Origin: Levilinea sp.
GTDB lineage: Bacteria; Chloroflexota; Anaerolineae; Anaerolineales; Anaerolineaceae
Direction: 5' to 3'
Assembly: GCA_029975215.1 (NCBI GenBank)
Contig: JARKPO010000007.1
Coordinates: 1-64,000, forward strand
Length of the DNA stretch: 64,000 nucleotides
Shown: piece after piece, positions 27,759-38,477 of the stretch
Layout: each line of letters starts with the position of its first letter
Position numbering within the stretch: position 1 is the stretch's first letter
The notes under the pieces: generated by a model
Databases searched by the model: none
What the model was told of the DNA's origin: nothing
What the model saw: the letters and a program-made list of their open reading frames with translations, nothing else
Made by a program: the position numbers and the translations under genes

Positions 27759-28883
27759 ATGGCACAAAAGGACTACTACGAGATTCTCGGCGTGCAGCGC
27801 AGCGCCACCTCAGACGAGCTGAAAACCGCTTTTCGCAACCTGGCGCGCCAATATCACCCCGATGTGAACAAATCGCCGGACGCCGAAGAACGCTTTAAAG
27901 AGATCAACGAAGCGTACGCGGTGCTTTCAGATGCCGACAAGCGCGCCGCCTACGACCGCTTTGGGGTGGAAGGCTTGAACGGCATGGGCGGCATTCCCAA
28001 TTATGCCGATATTGACCTTTCTGATATCCTGGAAGGTTTGTTTGGCTTTGGCTTTGGCGGTGGGGGGTCTTCGCGCCGTTCGCGCAACGCCCCGCGCCGC
28101 GGTGCCGACCTGAGCACGGTGCTGCAGCTGACCTTTGAAGAAGCTGTGTTCGGTACGGATAAAGAGGTTGAGATCACGCGCGATGAAACCTGCTCCGCCT
28201 GTCACGGCAGCGGGTCAGAACCCGGTAGCGGCCCCACCCGCTGCGCCACGTGCAACGGCCAGGGTGAGGTGCGCACGGTTCGGCAGTCCATCTTTGGCTC
28301 GATGGTGCAGGTGGTCACCTGCCCGTCCTGCAGCGGCAAAGGGGAGGTCATCAGCAACCCCTGTAAAACCTGCCGCGGGCGCGGTTTGGAGCGGCGCACC
28401 ATCCGCAAGGTGGTCACCATCCCTCCCGGGGTGGATAACGGCACGCAGCTGCGCCTGGGCGGTGAAGGGCAGCCGGGCGCGAACGGCGGGCCGAACGGCA
28501 ACCTGTACATTGAAATGCGCGTGGCCAATCACCAGTTTTTCCGCCGCCGCCAGAACGATATCCTCCTCGACTTGAATATCAACATTGCCCAGGCAGTGTT
28601 GGGCGCGGAAATTGAAGTGCCCACCCTCGACGGTCCCTCCCGCCTGAAAATTCCGGCGGGAACCCAGCCGGGGAAGGTCTTTACCCTGAAGAACAAAGGC
28701 GTGCCCCAACTGCGCGGCAGCGGCCGCGGCGATCAGCATGTGGTTGTTTCGGTGGAAATCCCCACCAAGCTGAGTGCGGAGCAGCGCAAGCTGTTTGAGG
28801 ATCTGGCCCAAACCCTGGGCAGTGAAGTTCGCCCGCAGGAAAAGAGTTTCATGGATATTCTCAAGGAGGTTCTGGGTGGATAA
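27759..28883 (+). CDS. dnaJ: Chaperone DnaJ
   Basis: J-domain with HPD, four CxxCxGxG-like Zn repeats. Confidence 0.98.
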   Translation: MAQKDYYEILGVQRSATSDELKTAFRNLARQYHPDVNKSPDAEERFKEINEAYAVLSDADKRAAYDRFGVEGLNGMGGIPNYADIDLSDILEGLFGFGFGGGGSSRRSRNAPRRGADLSTVLQLTFEEAVFGTDKEVEITRDETCSACHGSGSEPGSGPTRCATCNGQGEVRTVRQSIFGSMVQVVTCPSCSGKGEVISNPCKTCRGRGLERRTIRKVVTIPPGVDNGTQLRLGGEGQPGANGGPNGNLYIEMRVANHQFFRRRQNDILLDLNINIAQAVLGAEIEVPTLDGPSRLKIPAGTQPGKVFTLKNKGVPQLRGSGRGDQHVVVSVEIPTKLSAEQRKLFEDLAQTLGSEVRPQEKSFMDILKEVLGG

Positions 28884-29790
28884 AGCCCATTGGTTAGAAG
28901 TGTCTTTGACGGTGGACGGCGAGCTGGCTGAAGCCGTGGCGGATGTGATGGCGCGTTATGTCAAAAACGGCGTGGTGGTGGAAAGCGGCGTGATCTACAA
29001 TGACGCTGAGGACGAAGGCACCCCTTTTGGCCCGGTGCGCGTGTACGGCTTTTTGCTGGCGACGCCCGATCTGGAGGAACAGCGCCAAAAATTGCTGGAA
29101 GCGTTGTGGCACCTGGGTCAGATTCAACCCCTGCCCGAGCCGTCCTTCCGCGTGATTGACGATGAAGATTGGATGGCCTCCTGGAAACAGCATTACCGCC
29201 CCATTCCCATCGGGGAACGGTTGTTGGTGCTGCCCGCCTGGGTGGAATCCAGCGATCCGCGCCGCGTGGCGGTGAAAATTGACCCCAGCATGGCCTTTGG
29301 AACGGGAACCCACCCCACTACCCAGCTGTGCATGGCCATGATTGAAAAATATCTGACCCCCGGCCAGCAGGTGATCGATGTGGGCTGCGGCTCCGGCATC
29401 CTCTCCATCGCGGCCATCAAGCTGGGCGCAGGGCACACCCTGGCAGTGGATATTGACGATGAATCCACCCGCGCAACCCTGGAAAACGCCGAGCGCAACG
29501 ATGTAAACACCGGCCTGGAGATTGGCAAAGGTTCCGTGGCCGAAATTCGCGCCGGGCAGTTCAGCCTGCGCGCGGCCCCGCTGGTTCTGGCCAACATTCT
29601 GGCCCCGATCATTCTGCGCTTGTTTGATGACGGCCTGGGGGAATTGGTGGAGCCGGGCGGGACTCTGGTGCTTTCAGGCATCTTGGTCGAGCAGGCCGCG
29701 GCGGTGCAGGCGCGAGCCGAGGCCGAGGGATATACCCATGTAGAAACGGCGCAGATGGGCGATTGGGTGGCCATTGTCCTGCGGCGCTAG
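28876..29790 (+). CDS. prmA: Ribosomal protein L11 methyltransferase PrmA
   Basis: GTG start overlapping dnaJ; '[52 protein letters not shown]'. Confidence 0.93.
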   Translation: MDKAHWLEVSLTVDGELAEAVADVMARYVKNGVVVESGVIYNDAEDEGTPFGPVRVYGFLLATPDLEEQRQKLLEALWHLGQIQPLPEPSFRVIDDEDWMASWKQHYRPIPIGERLLVLPAWVESSDPRRVAVKIDPSMAFGTGTHPTTQLCMAMIEKYLTPGQQVIDVGCGSGILSIAAIKLGAGHTLAVDIDDESTRATLENAERNDVNTGLEIGKGSVAEIRAGQFSLRAAPLVLANILAPIILRLFDDGLGELVEPGGTLVLSGILVEQAAAVQARAEAEGYTHVETAQMGDWVAIVLRR

Positions 29791-29813
29791 GCTGATGGGT
29801 ACGGAGTAATCAC

Positions 29814-29849
29814 AAAGGTGCGTTCGATGAAGCTGAACGCACCTTTTTT
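29814..29849 (+). terminator. Rho-independent terminator after prmA
   Basis: AAAGGTGCGTTC-n9-GAACGCACCTTTTTT. Confidence 0.9.
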
Positions 29850-29889
29850 ACTGCTGCGCCCCCGACAATGCGTTCGCGGTGACGCTCTG

Positions 29890-31722
29890 CTAAATGGCCT
29901 GACCCTTAAACTGACTGACGTACAAATGATGGTAAAAGCCGCGCGCAGCCAGCAGTTGCGGATGGCTGCCCTGCTCCACAATCTGCCCGTCGTTGATCAC
30001 CACCACCCGATCGGCATCGCGAATGGTGCTTAGACGGTGGGCGATGACAAAACTGGTGCGGCCTTCCATCAGGCGCAGCAGCGACTTCTGAATGCGCAAC
30101 TCGGTGCGCGTGTCTACGCTGCTGGTGGCTTCGTCCAGAATCAAAATGGCCGGGTCGGCCAAAATGGCGCGGGCGATGGCCAACAGCTGGCGCTGCCCCT
30201 GGCTCAAGTTGCTGGCCCGCTCCGACAGGCGGGTTGCATACCCCTGAGGTAGTTGGCGGATGAAGTGATCGGCGTCTGCCAGTCGCGCCGCGCGCATCAC
30301 TTCCTCGTCGCTGGCCTCCAGCCGCCCGTAGCGGATGTTTTCCATGACCGTGTCGGCAAATAAGAAGGTATCCTGCAGCACCAGCCCCAACTGACGGCGC
30401 AGGTCGGACTTGCGAATCTGGCGGATGTCCACCCCATCCACGCAGATCTGGCCAGATTGGATATCGTAAAAGCGCGTCAGCAGGTTGATGATGGTGGTCT
30501 TGCCTGCGCCGGTCGGCCCCACCAGGGCGATGGTCTGTCCGGCGGGCACCTCCAGGCTGAAATCGTGCAGCACGGGGTGATCGGAATGGTAGCCAAAGCG
30601 CACATGCTCAAAACGCACATGTCCCTGGGCGGCGCGCAGCGGCTGGGCATTGGGGGCGTCTTCCACCTCGGCGCGCACATCCATCACCTGAAACACGCGC
30701 TCGGCCCCCGCCAGGGCAGCCTGAATGGCGTTGTACATGTTGGCCAGCTGGCGGATGGGCTGGGTGAAATTTTGACCGTACTGAATGAAGGTGGCAATGG
30801 TGCCCACGCTGGCCAACCCCAGCAAAGCCAGCCAGCCGCCCAGCCCCGCCAGCACAATCACAAAGAAATTGCCCAGCACGCTGGTGAGCGGCATGAGCAG
30901 CAAGGCGTAGCTGTTGGCATACACGCCCGCCTGAAAGACGGCCTGGTTCTGCTGACGGAAGGCCTCCAAAACAGAATCGCTGCGCCGGAAGGCTTTGACC
31001 ACTTTTTGGCCGCTGATGGCCTCTTCCATCACCCCGTTCAGCCCGCCCAGGTGCTTTTGTAGATCGCGGAAACCCTTGCGGGTGTAGCGGGCCACAAATT
31101 CGGTGAACCAATAGGTGATGGGCACAATGATCAGGGTGGCCAGAGCCAGCCAGGGGTTCAAAATGAACATGGCGGCCAGGATGCCCACCAACGAAAGCAC
31201 GCTGGCCAGCAGGGCAGTCACATTCTGTGAGATGGCCTGGTTAACGGCTTCAATGTCGTTGGTCAGGCGGCTCATCAGCTCGCCCGCGGGGTGGGTGTCA
31301 AAAAAGCGCAGGGAAAGGGACTGCAAATGGGCAAACAGATCACGGCGCAGGTCCCGCAGGGCACGCTGCGAAAGGCTGGCCATGATCCAATTGGCCGCCG
31401 CCTGCGACAGGTTGGCCGCCGCGTACACCCCCAGCATGGTCAGCGCCGTGCGCGCCAGACCAGCGGCATCCCGCTGACTGATAAAGCGGTCAATGGCCAC
31501 GCCCAGCAGGTAGGGGGCCACCAGACCCAAAAGGGTGTAGGTGAGCACCAGGGCCAGGACCCCCAGCAGCGCCCACCGGTAGGGGCGCAGATAGGGCAGC
31601 AGCCGCAGCAGGGCATGGCGCGGGTCTTGCGCTTTTTCAATGCGGGCTGCGCCCGCCGGCATGCGCCCCTGCATGCGGCTGCGCAGATCGCTGGGACGGG
31701 TGGTAACCGGTAAGTTGTTCAT
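29890..31722 (-). CDS. ABC exporter, fused permease-ATPase
   Basis: TM domain, Walker A 'GPTGAGKTTII', signature 'LSQGQRQLL', Walker B 'ILILDEATSSVD'. Confidence 0.93.
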   Translation of the reverse strand: MNNLPVTTRPSDLRSRMQGRMPAGAARIEKAQDPRHALLRLLPYLRPYRWALLGVLALVLTYTLLGLVAPYLLGVAIDRFISQRDAAGLARTALTMLGVYAAANLSQAAANWIMASLSQRALRDLRRDLFAHLQSLSLRFFDTHPAGELMSRLTNDIEAVNQAISQNVTALLASVLSLVGILAAMFILNPWLALATLIIVPITYWFTEFVARYTRKGFRDLQKHLGGLNGVMEEAISGQKVVKAFRRSDSVLEAFRQQNQAVFQAGVYANSYALLLMPLTSVLGNFFVIVLAGLGGWLALLGLASVGTIATFIQYGQNFTQPIRQLANMYNAIQAALAGAERVFQVMDVRAEVEDAPNAQPLRAAQGHVRFEHVRFGYHSDHPVLHDFSLEVPAGQTIALVGPTGAGKTTIINLLTRFYDIQSGQICVDGVDIRQIRKSDLRRQLGLVLQDTFLFADTVMENIRYGRLEASDEEVMRAARLADADHFIRQLPQGYATRLSERASNLSQGQRQLLAIARAILADPAILILDEATSSVDTRTELRIQKSLLRLMEGRTSFVIAHRLSTIRDADRVVVINDGQIVEQGSHPQLLAARGFYHHLYVSQFKGQAI

Positions 31723-33494
31723 CGCTGCACACTCCCCAGAGCCGGGGGTTGGGCTTCCTGCAAGCCCCCGCCGAGCTGTGAATCGTAAATTTCCTGATAA
31801 ATGGGACTGGAGCGCATCAGCTCGGCGTGGGTTCCCTGTGCGGCGATGCGCCCCTTCTCCAATACGATAATCTTGTCCGCGTTCAGCACGGTGCTGATGC
31901 GCTGGGCCACCACAAAGCTGGTGCGACCGTGCAGGTAGGTTTCCAGCGCGTTTTGAATTTCGGTTTCGGTCTCCACATCCACCGAGCTGGTGCTGTCATC
32001 CAAAATGAGGATTTTGGGCTGGGTGATCAGGGCGCGGGCGATGGCGATGCGCTGCTTTTGGCCGCCGGAAAGATTGACCCCGCGCTCTTCCACGCGCGTG
32101 TCGTAGCCGTTGGGCAGTTCCAGAATAAATTCGTGGGCCTGCGCGGCGCGGGCGGCGGCAACCACCTCCTCATCGCTGGCCTGGGGGCGGCCGTAGCGGA
32201 TGTTATCGCGCACACTGCCCGAAAACAGCACGCTCTCCTGCGGCACAATGCCCACATGCGCCAGCAGCGAATCCTGCTGCAGGTTGCGGATGTCCACCCC
32301 GTCAATGGTGATCTGCCCCTGGGTCACGTCATAAAAACGCGGGATCAGGTTCACCAGGGTGGTCTTTCCGGCGCCGGTGGCCCCCAAAATGGCCACCGTC
32401 TGGCCGGGTTCCGCCCGCAGGTTAATCCCATCCAACACCACGGCGCTGCTGCTGCCCTGATATTGAAAACTCACGTCGCGAAACACCACCTCCCCGCGGA
32501 TGTCCTCCGGCAGCCGCCCCGCGTTGGGAGCCTCCTGCACCTCCGGCTCAGCGTCCAGCACCTCGTGGATGCGCTGGGCCGAGGCGATGCCGTTGGCCCA
32601 GGTGTTTGACAGCACGGTCATCATCGTCAGTGGGGTCATGGTGGTCATCATGTAATTGGTGAAGGCCACAATCTCGCCCACGGTCAATTCGCCGCGGATG
32701 CTCTGCAGGCCGCCCGCCCAGATGACGGTGACGATTCCGGCATTCACAAACAAGGTCAAGATGGGCGACATGGCCGACATGAACTGCATCACGCGCACGG
32801 TGCGGTCGGTGAAATCCTGGTTGGCGGCCTCAAAACGCTGGCTCTCAAAATCGGCGCGCACAAAAGCCTTCACCAGGCGCGCCCCGGCGATATTTTCCTG
32901 CAGCACGGTGTTGAGCCGGTCCAGCTTTTGCTGCACCCTGCGGAACAAAGGCTCCATGCGAATGCTGAAGACCACAATGATGGCCAAAGTGACCAGCAGC
33001 AGGGGGACCATGGTCAGCGAAAGCTGGCGGTTGGTGTTAAACATCAAAATCAGGCTGCCGATCATCAGCATGGGGGCGCGCGTGCCGATGCGCAGCGAAA
33101 CCTGAAGCAGGCGCTGCACCGCGCCAACGTCGCTGGTCAGGCGCACCAGCAGGTTGCCGGTGGTGAAGCGGTCCAGGTTTCCATAGGAAAATTGCTGCAC
33201 CTTCACAAAGATACCATCGCGCAGGTCGCGGGCCACGTTTTCGCCGGTGCGCACCGAGAAAATGTTGTTGCCCACCGCCACCAACGCGCTGAGCAGAGAA
33301 ATTCCCAGCATAAGCACAGAGGTCTGCCAGACCACCGTCAGGTTGTTTCCCTTGATGCCCTGGTCAATGATGCGCTGGATCAGGCGCGGGATGGCCAGCT
33401 CCAGAAAGACCATGATAAACAGCAGCAGCAAAGACAGCAGGGCATAGTTCGTATACGGTTTTACAAATCGCAGCAGTTTTTGCAGAGCGCGCAT
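31719..33494 (-). CDS. ABC exporter, fused permease-ATPase (partner)
   Basis: Walker A 'GATGAGKTTLV', 'LSGGQKQRIAI', Walker B 'ILILDDSTSSVD'; overlaps next gene by 4 nt. Confidence 0.93.
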   Translation of the reverse strand: MRALQKLLRFVKPYTNYALLSLLLLFIMVFLELAIPRLIQRIIDQGIKGNNLTVVWQTSVLMLGISLLSALVAVGNNIFSVRTGENVARDLRDGIFVKVQQFSYGNLDRFTTGNLLVRLTSDVGAVQRLLQVSLRIGTRAPMLMIGSLILMFNTNRQLSLTMVPLLLVTLAIIVVFSIRMEPLFRRVQQKLDRLNTVLQENIAGARLVKAFVRADFESQRFEAANQDFTDRTVRVMQFMSAMSPILTLFVNAGIVTVIWAGGLQSIRGELTVGEIVAFTNYMMTTMTPLTMMTVLSNTWANGIASAQRIHEVLDAEPEVQEAPNAGRLPEDIRGEVVFRDVSFQYQGSSSAVVLDGINLRAEPGQTVAILGATGAGKTTLVNLIPRFYDVTQGQITIDGVDIRNLQQDSLLAHVGIVPQESVLFSGSVRDNIRYGRPQASDEEVVAAARAAQAHEFILELPNGYDTRVEERGVNLSGGQKQRIAIARALITQPKILILDDSTSSVDVETETEIQNALETYLHGRTSFVVAQRISTVLNADKIIVLEKGRIAAQGTHAELMRSSPIYQEIYDSQLGGGLQEAQPPALGSVQR

Positions 33495-33505
33495 GGGTCT
33501 ACCGC

Positions 33506-34015
33506 CTATTTAGGATGGCTGCCAGTCGTGGGCAGCTGAACAGCATCGGGTTGAGAAGAGGGGTTGAACACCTGATGCAGCACGGTCAGCCCCTGAATGA
33601 CAGCGCGCATCTCTTCCGCCGACAGCCCGGCCAATTTCTCCGCCATCCAGGCGCGGTTGTGTTGGAAGATGGTGTCCAGCAGCGCCGATCCCGCGGGGGT
33701 CAGCTCCAACTGGACGCGGCGGCGGTCCTGGGAGTCGGTGCGGCGCACCACCAGGCCGCGTTCCGCCAGCCCATCCACCGCCTGGGTGACGGCCGAGCGG
33801 CTGATCTGCTTGAAGTCGGCCAGTTCGCTGGCGGAGGTGATGCCTTTGCGGATCAGGCGCAGCACGTGGAATTGCTCCACGCTCAGGTCAAACTGGCGGG
33901 CGGCCAGCGTGCGGATATTGACCCGAATGTGGTTCCAGGTGGGAGGGAAGGTTTCCCAAAATTGGTCTAACAGAAAGGGCAGCAGCTCGTCTGCGTTGGG
34001 CGGGTTCTCAGGCAT
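33506..34015 (-). CDS. MarR-family transcriptional regulator
   Basis: wHTH 'LTSASELADFKQISRSAVTQAVDGLAERGLVVRRTDSQDRRRVQLELTPAG'-type region. Confidence 0.92.
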   Translation of the reverse strand: MPENPPNADELLPFLLDQFWETFPPTWNHIRVNIRTLAARQFDLSVEQFHVLRLIRKGITSASELADFKQISRSAVTQAVDGLAERGLVVRRTDSQDRRRVQLELTPAGSALLDTIFQHNRAWMAEKLAGLSAEEMRAVIQGLTVLHQVFNPSSQPDAVQLPTTGSHPK

Positions 34016-34042
34016 GGGAGGTCAGCTCGGGGGGTAAAGTAA

Positions 34043-34055
34043 TTAAGGTACTTAA
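34043..34055. promoter_or_regulatory. Putative MarR operator
   Basis: Inverted repeat TTAAG-GTA-CTTAA 28 bp upstream of the marR start, in an AT-rich patch. Confidence 0.5.
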
Positions 34056-34265
34056 CTATTATAGCATTCTGCGCAAATCTGTCCAGGGGAATGAGGGGCG
34101 TTCAGGGAGGCGCCATTCGCACACATTATTGAGCAGATTCCCCAAACTCGAAGATCTCTTTTCCGCGATTCAACCCTATAATAAAAATACAGGTTTGGTT
34201 CCCCCCACACACCCACATCCAATCACAGCCGCCCACATGTTCACCCGCAGTTTTGGGAGGGTTCG

Positions 34266-35162
34266 ATGGCAAAAAAAGAGAAAGCGGCTCACAAAAAGTC
34301 AACAGAGGCGGCCCCTGCGCGCGCACCTGCTGGCACGCCGGCAGGCCCCCCGCCGCAGCCCGGCGCTGTGATGATTGACAAAAAAGCCTATGAAAAGGAA
34401 CTGCGCCGCCTGCAGATTGAGCTGGTCAAGCTGCAGGAGTGGGTGCGGTTCCAGGGGTTGAAGGTGGTGGTGATCTTTGAAGGGCGCGATGCCGCTGGGA
34501 AGGGCGGGGTGATCAAGCGCATCACCGAAAGCCTGAACCCGCGCGTGTGCCGCGTGGTGGCGCTGCCCACCCCCACCGAACGCGAAAAAACACAGTGGTA
34601 TTTCCAGCGCTACGTGGTGCATTTGCCCGCCGCGGGCGAAATCGTGCTCTTTGACCGCAGCTGGTATAACCGCGCCGGGGTAGAGCGCGTGATGGGCTTC
34701 TGCACCGACGACGAATACCGCGAATTCCTGCGCTCCGCTCCCGAATTTGAGCGCATGCTGGTGCGCTCCGGTATCATTTTGATCAAGTACTGGTTTTCGG
34801 TCAGCGATAAAGAGCAGGAAAAGCGCTTCCAGGCGCGCATTGCCGACCCCACCAAGCGCTGGAAGCTCAGCCCCATGGACGTGCAGTCGCGCTCGCGCTG
34901 GGTGGAATATTCGCGCGCCAAGGATGAAATGTTCGCCCACACCGACATCAAACAGGCCCCCTGGTATGTGGTCAACGCGGACAATAAAATGTGCGCCCGC
35001 CTGAACTGCATCCGCCACCTGTTAAGCCTGATCCCCTACCAGGATCTGACCCCCGAGCCCATTGAGCTGCCCCCGCGCCAGGAAGAACACGGCTACGTGC
35101 GCCCGCCGATCACCGACCAGACCTTTGTGCCCGAGCTTTACCTGCCGGAAAAAGGCGCCTGA
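34266..35162 (+). CDS. ppk2: Polyphosphate kinase 2 family protein
   Basis: 'VVVIFEGRDAAGKGGVIKRITESLNPRVCRVVALPTPTEREKTQWYFQRYV...FDRSWYNRAGVERVMGFC'. Confidence 0.95.
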   Translation: MAKKEKAAHKKSTEAAPARAPAGTPAGPPPQPGAVMIDKKAYEKELRRLQIELVKLQEWVRFQGLKVVVIFEGRDAAGKGGVIKRITESLNPRVCRVVALPTPTEREKTQWYFQRYVVHLPAAGEIVLFDRSWYNRAGVERVMGFCTDDEYREFLRSAPEFERMLVRSGIILIKYWFSVSDKEQEKRFQARIADPTKRWKLSPMDVQSRSRWVEYSRAKDEMFAHTDIKQAPWYVVNADNKMCARLNCIRHLLSLIPYQDLTPEPIELPPRQEEHGYVRPPITDQTFVPELYLPEKGA

Positions 35163-35176
35163 GGCGTGTTTAAATC

Positions 35177-35206
35177 CAAAGCTGGGGCGGCAGCGCCCCA
35201 GCTTTG
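35177..35206. terminator. Hairpin terminator between convergent genes
   Basis: CAAAGCTGGGGCG-n4-CGCCCCAGCTTTG, 13-bp perfect stem. Confidence 0.65.
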
Positions 35207-35239
35207 AGTGAAATCTGTTGAATAGAAAATGACGGGGGG

Positions 35240-35446
35240 TTAATCTACGGCGAAGCCGACCTTCACCGTCACCTGCCATTGGGTCACCTGGCTGCCTTCA
35301 ATGCGGCCGCGGGTTTCCACCACCTCGAACCAGCTCATCCCGCGCACCGATTCGCCCGCCTTTTGGATGGCGGTCTGCACGGCATCTTCAATGCTGACCG
35401 ACGAGGTGCCGGTTAACTCGATTTTCTTATACACACTGGTGCTCAT
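35240..35446 (-). CDS. Dodecin family flavin-binding protein
   Basis: 68 aa, '[61 protein letters not shown]'. Confidence 0.93.
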   Translation of the reverse strand: MSTSVYKKIELTGTSSVSIEDAVQTAIQKAGESVRGMSWFEVVETRGRIEGSQVTQWQVTVKVGFAVD

Positions 35447-35739
35447 GGATTGTCCTCCGTAGGGGGTTGAGAATTGGGGGTTTCCGGCGGGGCGCTGCGG
35501 TACTTGCGCCCCTCAAAAAATTCCAGCAGGCCCGCCCAAACCAGCATAAAGGCGGCGCCTTCGTCCAGGTTGCCGATGAAAGGGATGTTATCGGGCAGAA
35601 ATTCGAGGATGCCGGCGGTGGGGTTCAACAGATACAGTGCCCCCAACGCCGCCAGGGTATACACCACCCACACCGGCCAACCACGCTGGCTGAGGGGAGT
35701 GGTGAGCAGGGGTTTATCAATTTCTTTCGATTCGCTCAT
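35443..35739 (-). CDS. Small membrane protein, DUF1232-like core
   Basis: '[28 protein letters not shown]'; ATG 35739 after an AGGTGAG-like SD; 4-nt overlap with dodecin gene. Confidence 0.6.
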   Translation of the reverse strand: MSESKEIDKPLLTTPLSQRGWPVWVVYTLAALGALYLLNPTAGILEFLPDNIPFIGNLDEGAAFMLVWAGLLEFFEGRKYRSAPPETPNSQPPTEDNP

Positions 35740-35771
35740 ATCCAATCTCACCTTTCCGCCGGGGGTCTGGC

Positions 35772-36728
35772 CTATTCCACCAAACCGCGCGGCGCATTGT
35801 CCAAAATGGCGTTCACTTCGGCGGTTTCGCTCTCGCTCAATTTCCAATCCGAGGCTTTCACATTGGCCAGGAGCTGATCCAGCCGGGTGGCGCCGGTGAT
35901 GACCGAGCGCACCTCCGGGCGAGCCAACAGCCAGGCCTGAGCCAGTTCATTCAAGCCGCGGCCACGGGCCTTGGCCCAGGCGTCCAGCTTTTCAATGCGG
36001 TCGTAATTTTCGTCCGTCATGTACTGCTGCACATAGGTGCTGCTTTCCCCGCGCGAACCGGCAGGGGCGGGTTGACCGCGCTGGTATTTGCCGCTGAGGA
36101 AGCCGCCCGCCAGAGGGAAATAAGGCACAAAGCCGGTGCCATGCGCGCGGCAGTAGGGCAGCACCTCGGTTTCCACCCCGCGTTCCAGCATATGGTAATG
36201 CGACTGGAGGGCGATGAAAGGCGTCCACCCGCGCACCTCCGCCAGCAAATTGGCGTGAGCCAGCTGCCAGGAGGCAAACGCCGATGCGCCGATGTAGCGC
36301 ACCTTGCCCATGCGCACCAGGTCGTCCAACGCGCGCAGGGTTTCTTCAATCGGCGTGGTCTCATCCCAGCGGTGCAGGTAATACAGATCAATGTGGTCGT
36401 GCTGCAAGCGCCGCAGGCTGTCTTCGACGGCGTTGAAAATATGGTAGCGCGAGGCGCCCCGTTCCATGATGCCTTCGCCGGTTTCGAAATAAAACTTGGT
36501 GGCCAGCACAAAACGATTCCAGCGGCCTTTGAGGGCCATCCCCAGGGTTTCTTCAGAGCGTCCGTCCGTGTAGATATTGGCCGAATCGAGGAAATTGATG
36601 CCGTGATCCTGCGCCGCAGCGATGACTTCGTTCACGCCCGCCTGATCCAGCTTGGAGCCAAAGCGGTTGGTGCCCAGCCCGATGACGGATACCCGCAGCC
36701 CAGAAGGGCCTAGATTGCGATATTCCAT
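35772..36728 (-). CDS. Aldo/keto reductase
   Basis: 'MEYRNLGPSGLRVSVIGLGTNRFG...NFLDSANIYTDGRSEETLG'. Confidence 0.9.
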   Translation of the reverse strand: MEYRNLGPSGLRVSVIGLGTNRFGSKLDQAGVNEVIAAAQDHGINFLDSANIYTDGRSEETLGMALKGRWNRFVLATKFYFETGEGIMERGASRYHIFNAVEDSLRRLQHDHIDLYYLHRWDETTPIEETLRALDDLVRMGKVRYIGASAFASWQLAHANLLAEVRGWTPFIALQSHYHMLERGVETEVLPYCRAHGTGFVPYFPLAGGFLSGKYQRGQPAPAGSRGESSTYVQQYMTDENYDRIEKLDAWAKARGRGLNELAQAWLLARPEVRSVITGATRLDQLLANVKASDWKLSESETAEVNAILDNAPRGLVE

Positions 36729-36768
36729 GCGGTTATGCTCTCCTTCATGTTCAAAATCCAGCGCGCGT

Positions 36769-37764
36769 TCAGCGCACCTGGTTGGGATCAATCACATACA
36801 GCCACCAGTTGTTGGCCACGCTGCCGGTGAACCCCGCCTTGCGCGGAAAATGCCCCAGCCACCACAGGTGGTGCTGGCGGATGTCGCCCCCGCCCCATTC
36901 AGCGCAGCCCACCATCACCGCCTCGCCGCGCAGCTGGGGGAAATCGCTCCAGGTGCGGCAGCGGGTGAGCACGGGGGTGGGGTTGCCCCATTCATAATCG
37001 GTGCGGCTGTTGGGGGCGTAATGCACACTGCCCACCTCGGCCTGGCCGGGGTGGCTTTTGTCATAGCGCGTAAAGCGCTCCCAAAAATTGGGTGTGCCGC
37101 TGGCGGTGCTGTACACATGCTGGAGGATGGACTCAGCCCGGTGGCCAAAGGCTTCTAACATCTCGCCCACCCCGCGCTGCAAATTGAAGCCCATCAAAAT
37201 CACACGGCGGTTAAAACTGCCCGCGTTTTCCAAGGCAGGCGCGTTGCACCAAAATGCGCCCGGCCCAGCCATGCGCGATTCATAAAACCCGGCGTACGGA
37301 TAGCCCATCAGCCAGATCTCGTCCGCGTCCCCACGGTTCACGCGCTCCACCAGGTTAAAATCGGCCACCAGGCGGTGGTAATCGAGCCAATCGGGCTGGT
37401 GAGCGCTGCTTTCACCGCGGATCACCGCCAGATATTCCTCCGGGGTGTAGCGAAACCCGTCCGCCTTGACAGGGAAGGCATGCGTGGTGATGCGCTCGGT
37501 GAGTGTGTAGCGCACATAGCCGCCGCTGACCGTCTGCAGATCCTGGATGTAGGCGTTCATCAGGGCTTCGGGATCGTTCCAACGCATGACCTTCGAGAGG
37601 GGCTGGTTGTCGTGCGAAGGCACCAGCGGGTCAAACAAAATTGCCAGCACCTTACGCTCCACCGGCTGAATCTCCCACCCGGCGGGCGGTGGGGGTTCGG
37701 GCGGGGCCGGCGCGGCAAACAGCGAGCGCCACCAGGCTTGCAGCTTGCGGAAAAATTCATCCAT
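36769..37764 (-). CDS. Hypothetical protein, no recognised domain
   Basis: 331-aa ORF, good coding character (Trp/Tyr-rich, 'WLMGYPYAGFYESRMAGPGAFWCNAP'). Confidence 0.75.
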   Translation of the reverse strand: MDEFFRKLQAWWRSLFAAPAPPEPPPPAGWEIQPVERKVLAILFDPLVPSHDNQPLSKVMRWNDPEALMNAYIQDLQTVSGGYVRYTLTERITTHAFPVKADGFRYTPEEYLAVIRGESSAHQPDWLDYHRLVADFNLVERVNRGDADEIWLMGYPYAGFYESRMAGPGAFWCNAPALENAGSFNRRVILMGFNLQRGVGEMLEAFGHRAESILQHVYSTASGTPNFWERFTRYDKSHPGQAEVGSVHYAPNSRTDYEWGNPTPVLTRCRTWSDFPQLRGEAVMVGCAEWGGGDIRQHHLWWLGHFPRKAGFTGSVANNWWLYVIDPNQVR

Positions 37765-37782
37765 ACTGGCCTCCTCGCTGGC

Positions 37783-38349
37783 TCAGCCGTAAATCTTGTG
37801 ATACTTATCCAAATCCACCGAGGCGATATAGGGCAGGTTGCGGCCTTTTTCATCAATATCCAGGCCGTAACCCACCACAAAGTAGTCCGGTATTTGAAAG
37901 CCGCAGTAATCAATGGGGATGTCCACTTTGCGGCGTTCCACCTTATCCAACAGAGCACACACCTTTAGGCTGCGCGGTTTGCGGTCTAACAGCAGCTTGC
38001 GGATGGTGGCGATGGTGTAGCCCGTGTCCACAATGTCGTCAATCAGAATCACATCCCAACCAGCGATGTTGGTTTTATGGTCGGAATCAATGCGGATGAA
38101 GCCGCTGGACTCGGCTCCGGCATAAGAAGATACCGACATGAAGTCCATGGTCAGCGGCAGCTGCACCTTGCGCATCAGGTCGGTGATGAACATCACACTG
38201 CCGCGCAGCAGCCCCAAAAGCAGCAGCTTATCTGAGCCGCGGTAATCACGGGTGATGGTGTTGCCCAACTGCTGCACGCGCCGCTCGATTTCTTCTTGTG
38301 AAAAAAGAATTTGGCCGATAAAGTCGTAGGAAAAATCATGCGCTGTCAT
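37783..38349 (-). CDS. hpt: Hypoxanthine phosphoribosyltransferase
   Basis: 'DKLLLLGLLRGSVMFITDLMRKV', PRPP loop 'VILIDDIVDTGYTI'. Start at internal ATG 38349. Confidence 0.92.
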   Translation of the reverse strand: MTAHDFSYDFIGQILFSQEEIERRVQQLGNTITRDYRGSDKLLLLGLLRGSVMFITDLMRKVQLPLTMDFMSVSSYAGAESSGFIRIDSDHKTNIAGWDVILIDDIVDTGYTIATIRKLLLDRKPRSLKVCALLDKVERRKVDIPIDYCGFQIPDYFVVGYGLDIDEKGRNLPYIASVDLDKYHKIYG

Positions 38350-38477
38350 CGCTTGCTCCTCATCAAAATTCGCGGTTCCGCAAAATGATTGTATCAGCGA
38401 ATCCCTTTGAATGGAAACCTTTGGGATTATTTCGAGTACAATGCTCAATATACTCACCTATTCGCCCGGAGTGCGCC

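Noticed and set aside
26454-27767. 437-aa minus-strand ORF opposite dnaK
   Set aside because: Antisense open frame commonly seen opposite dnaK; not supported by composition or RBS.
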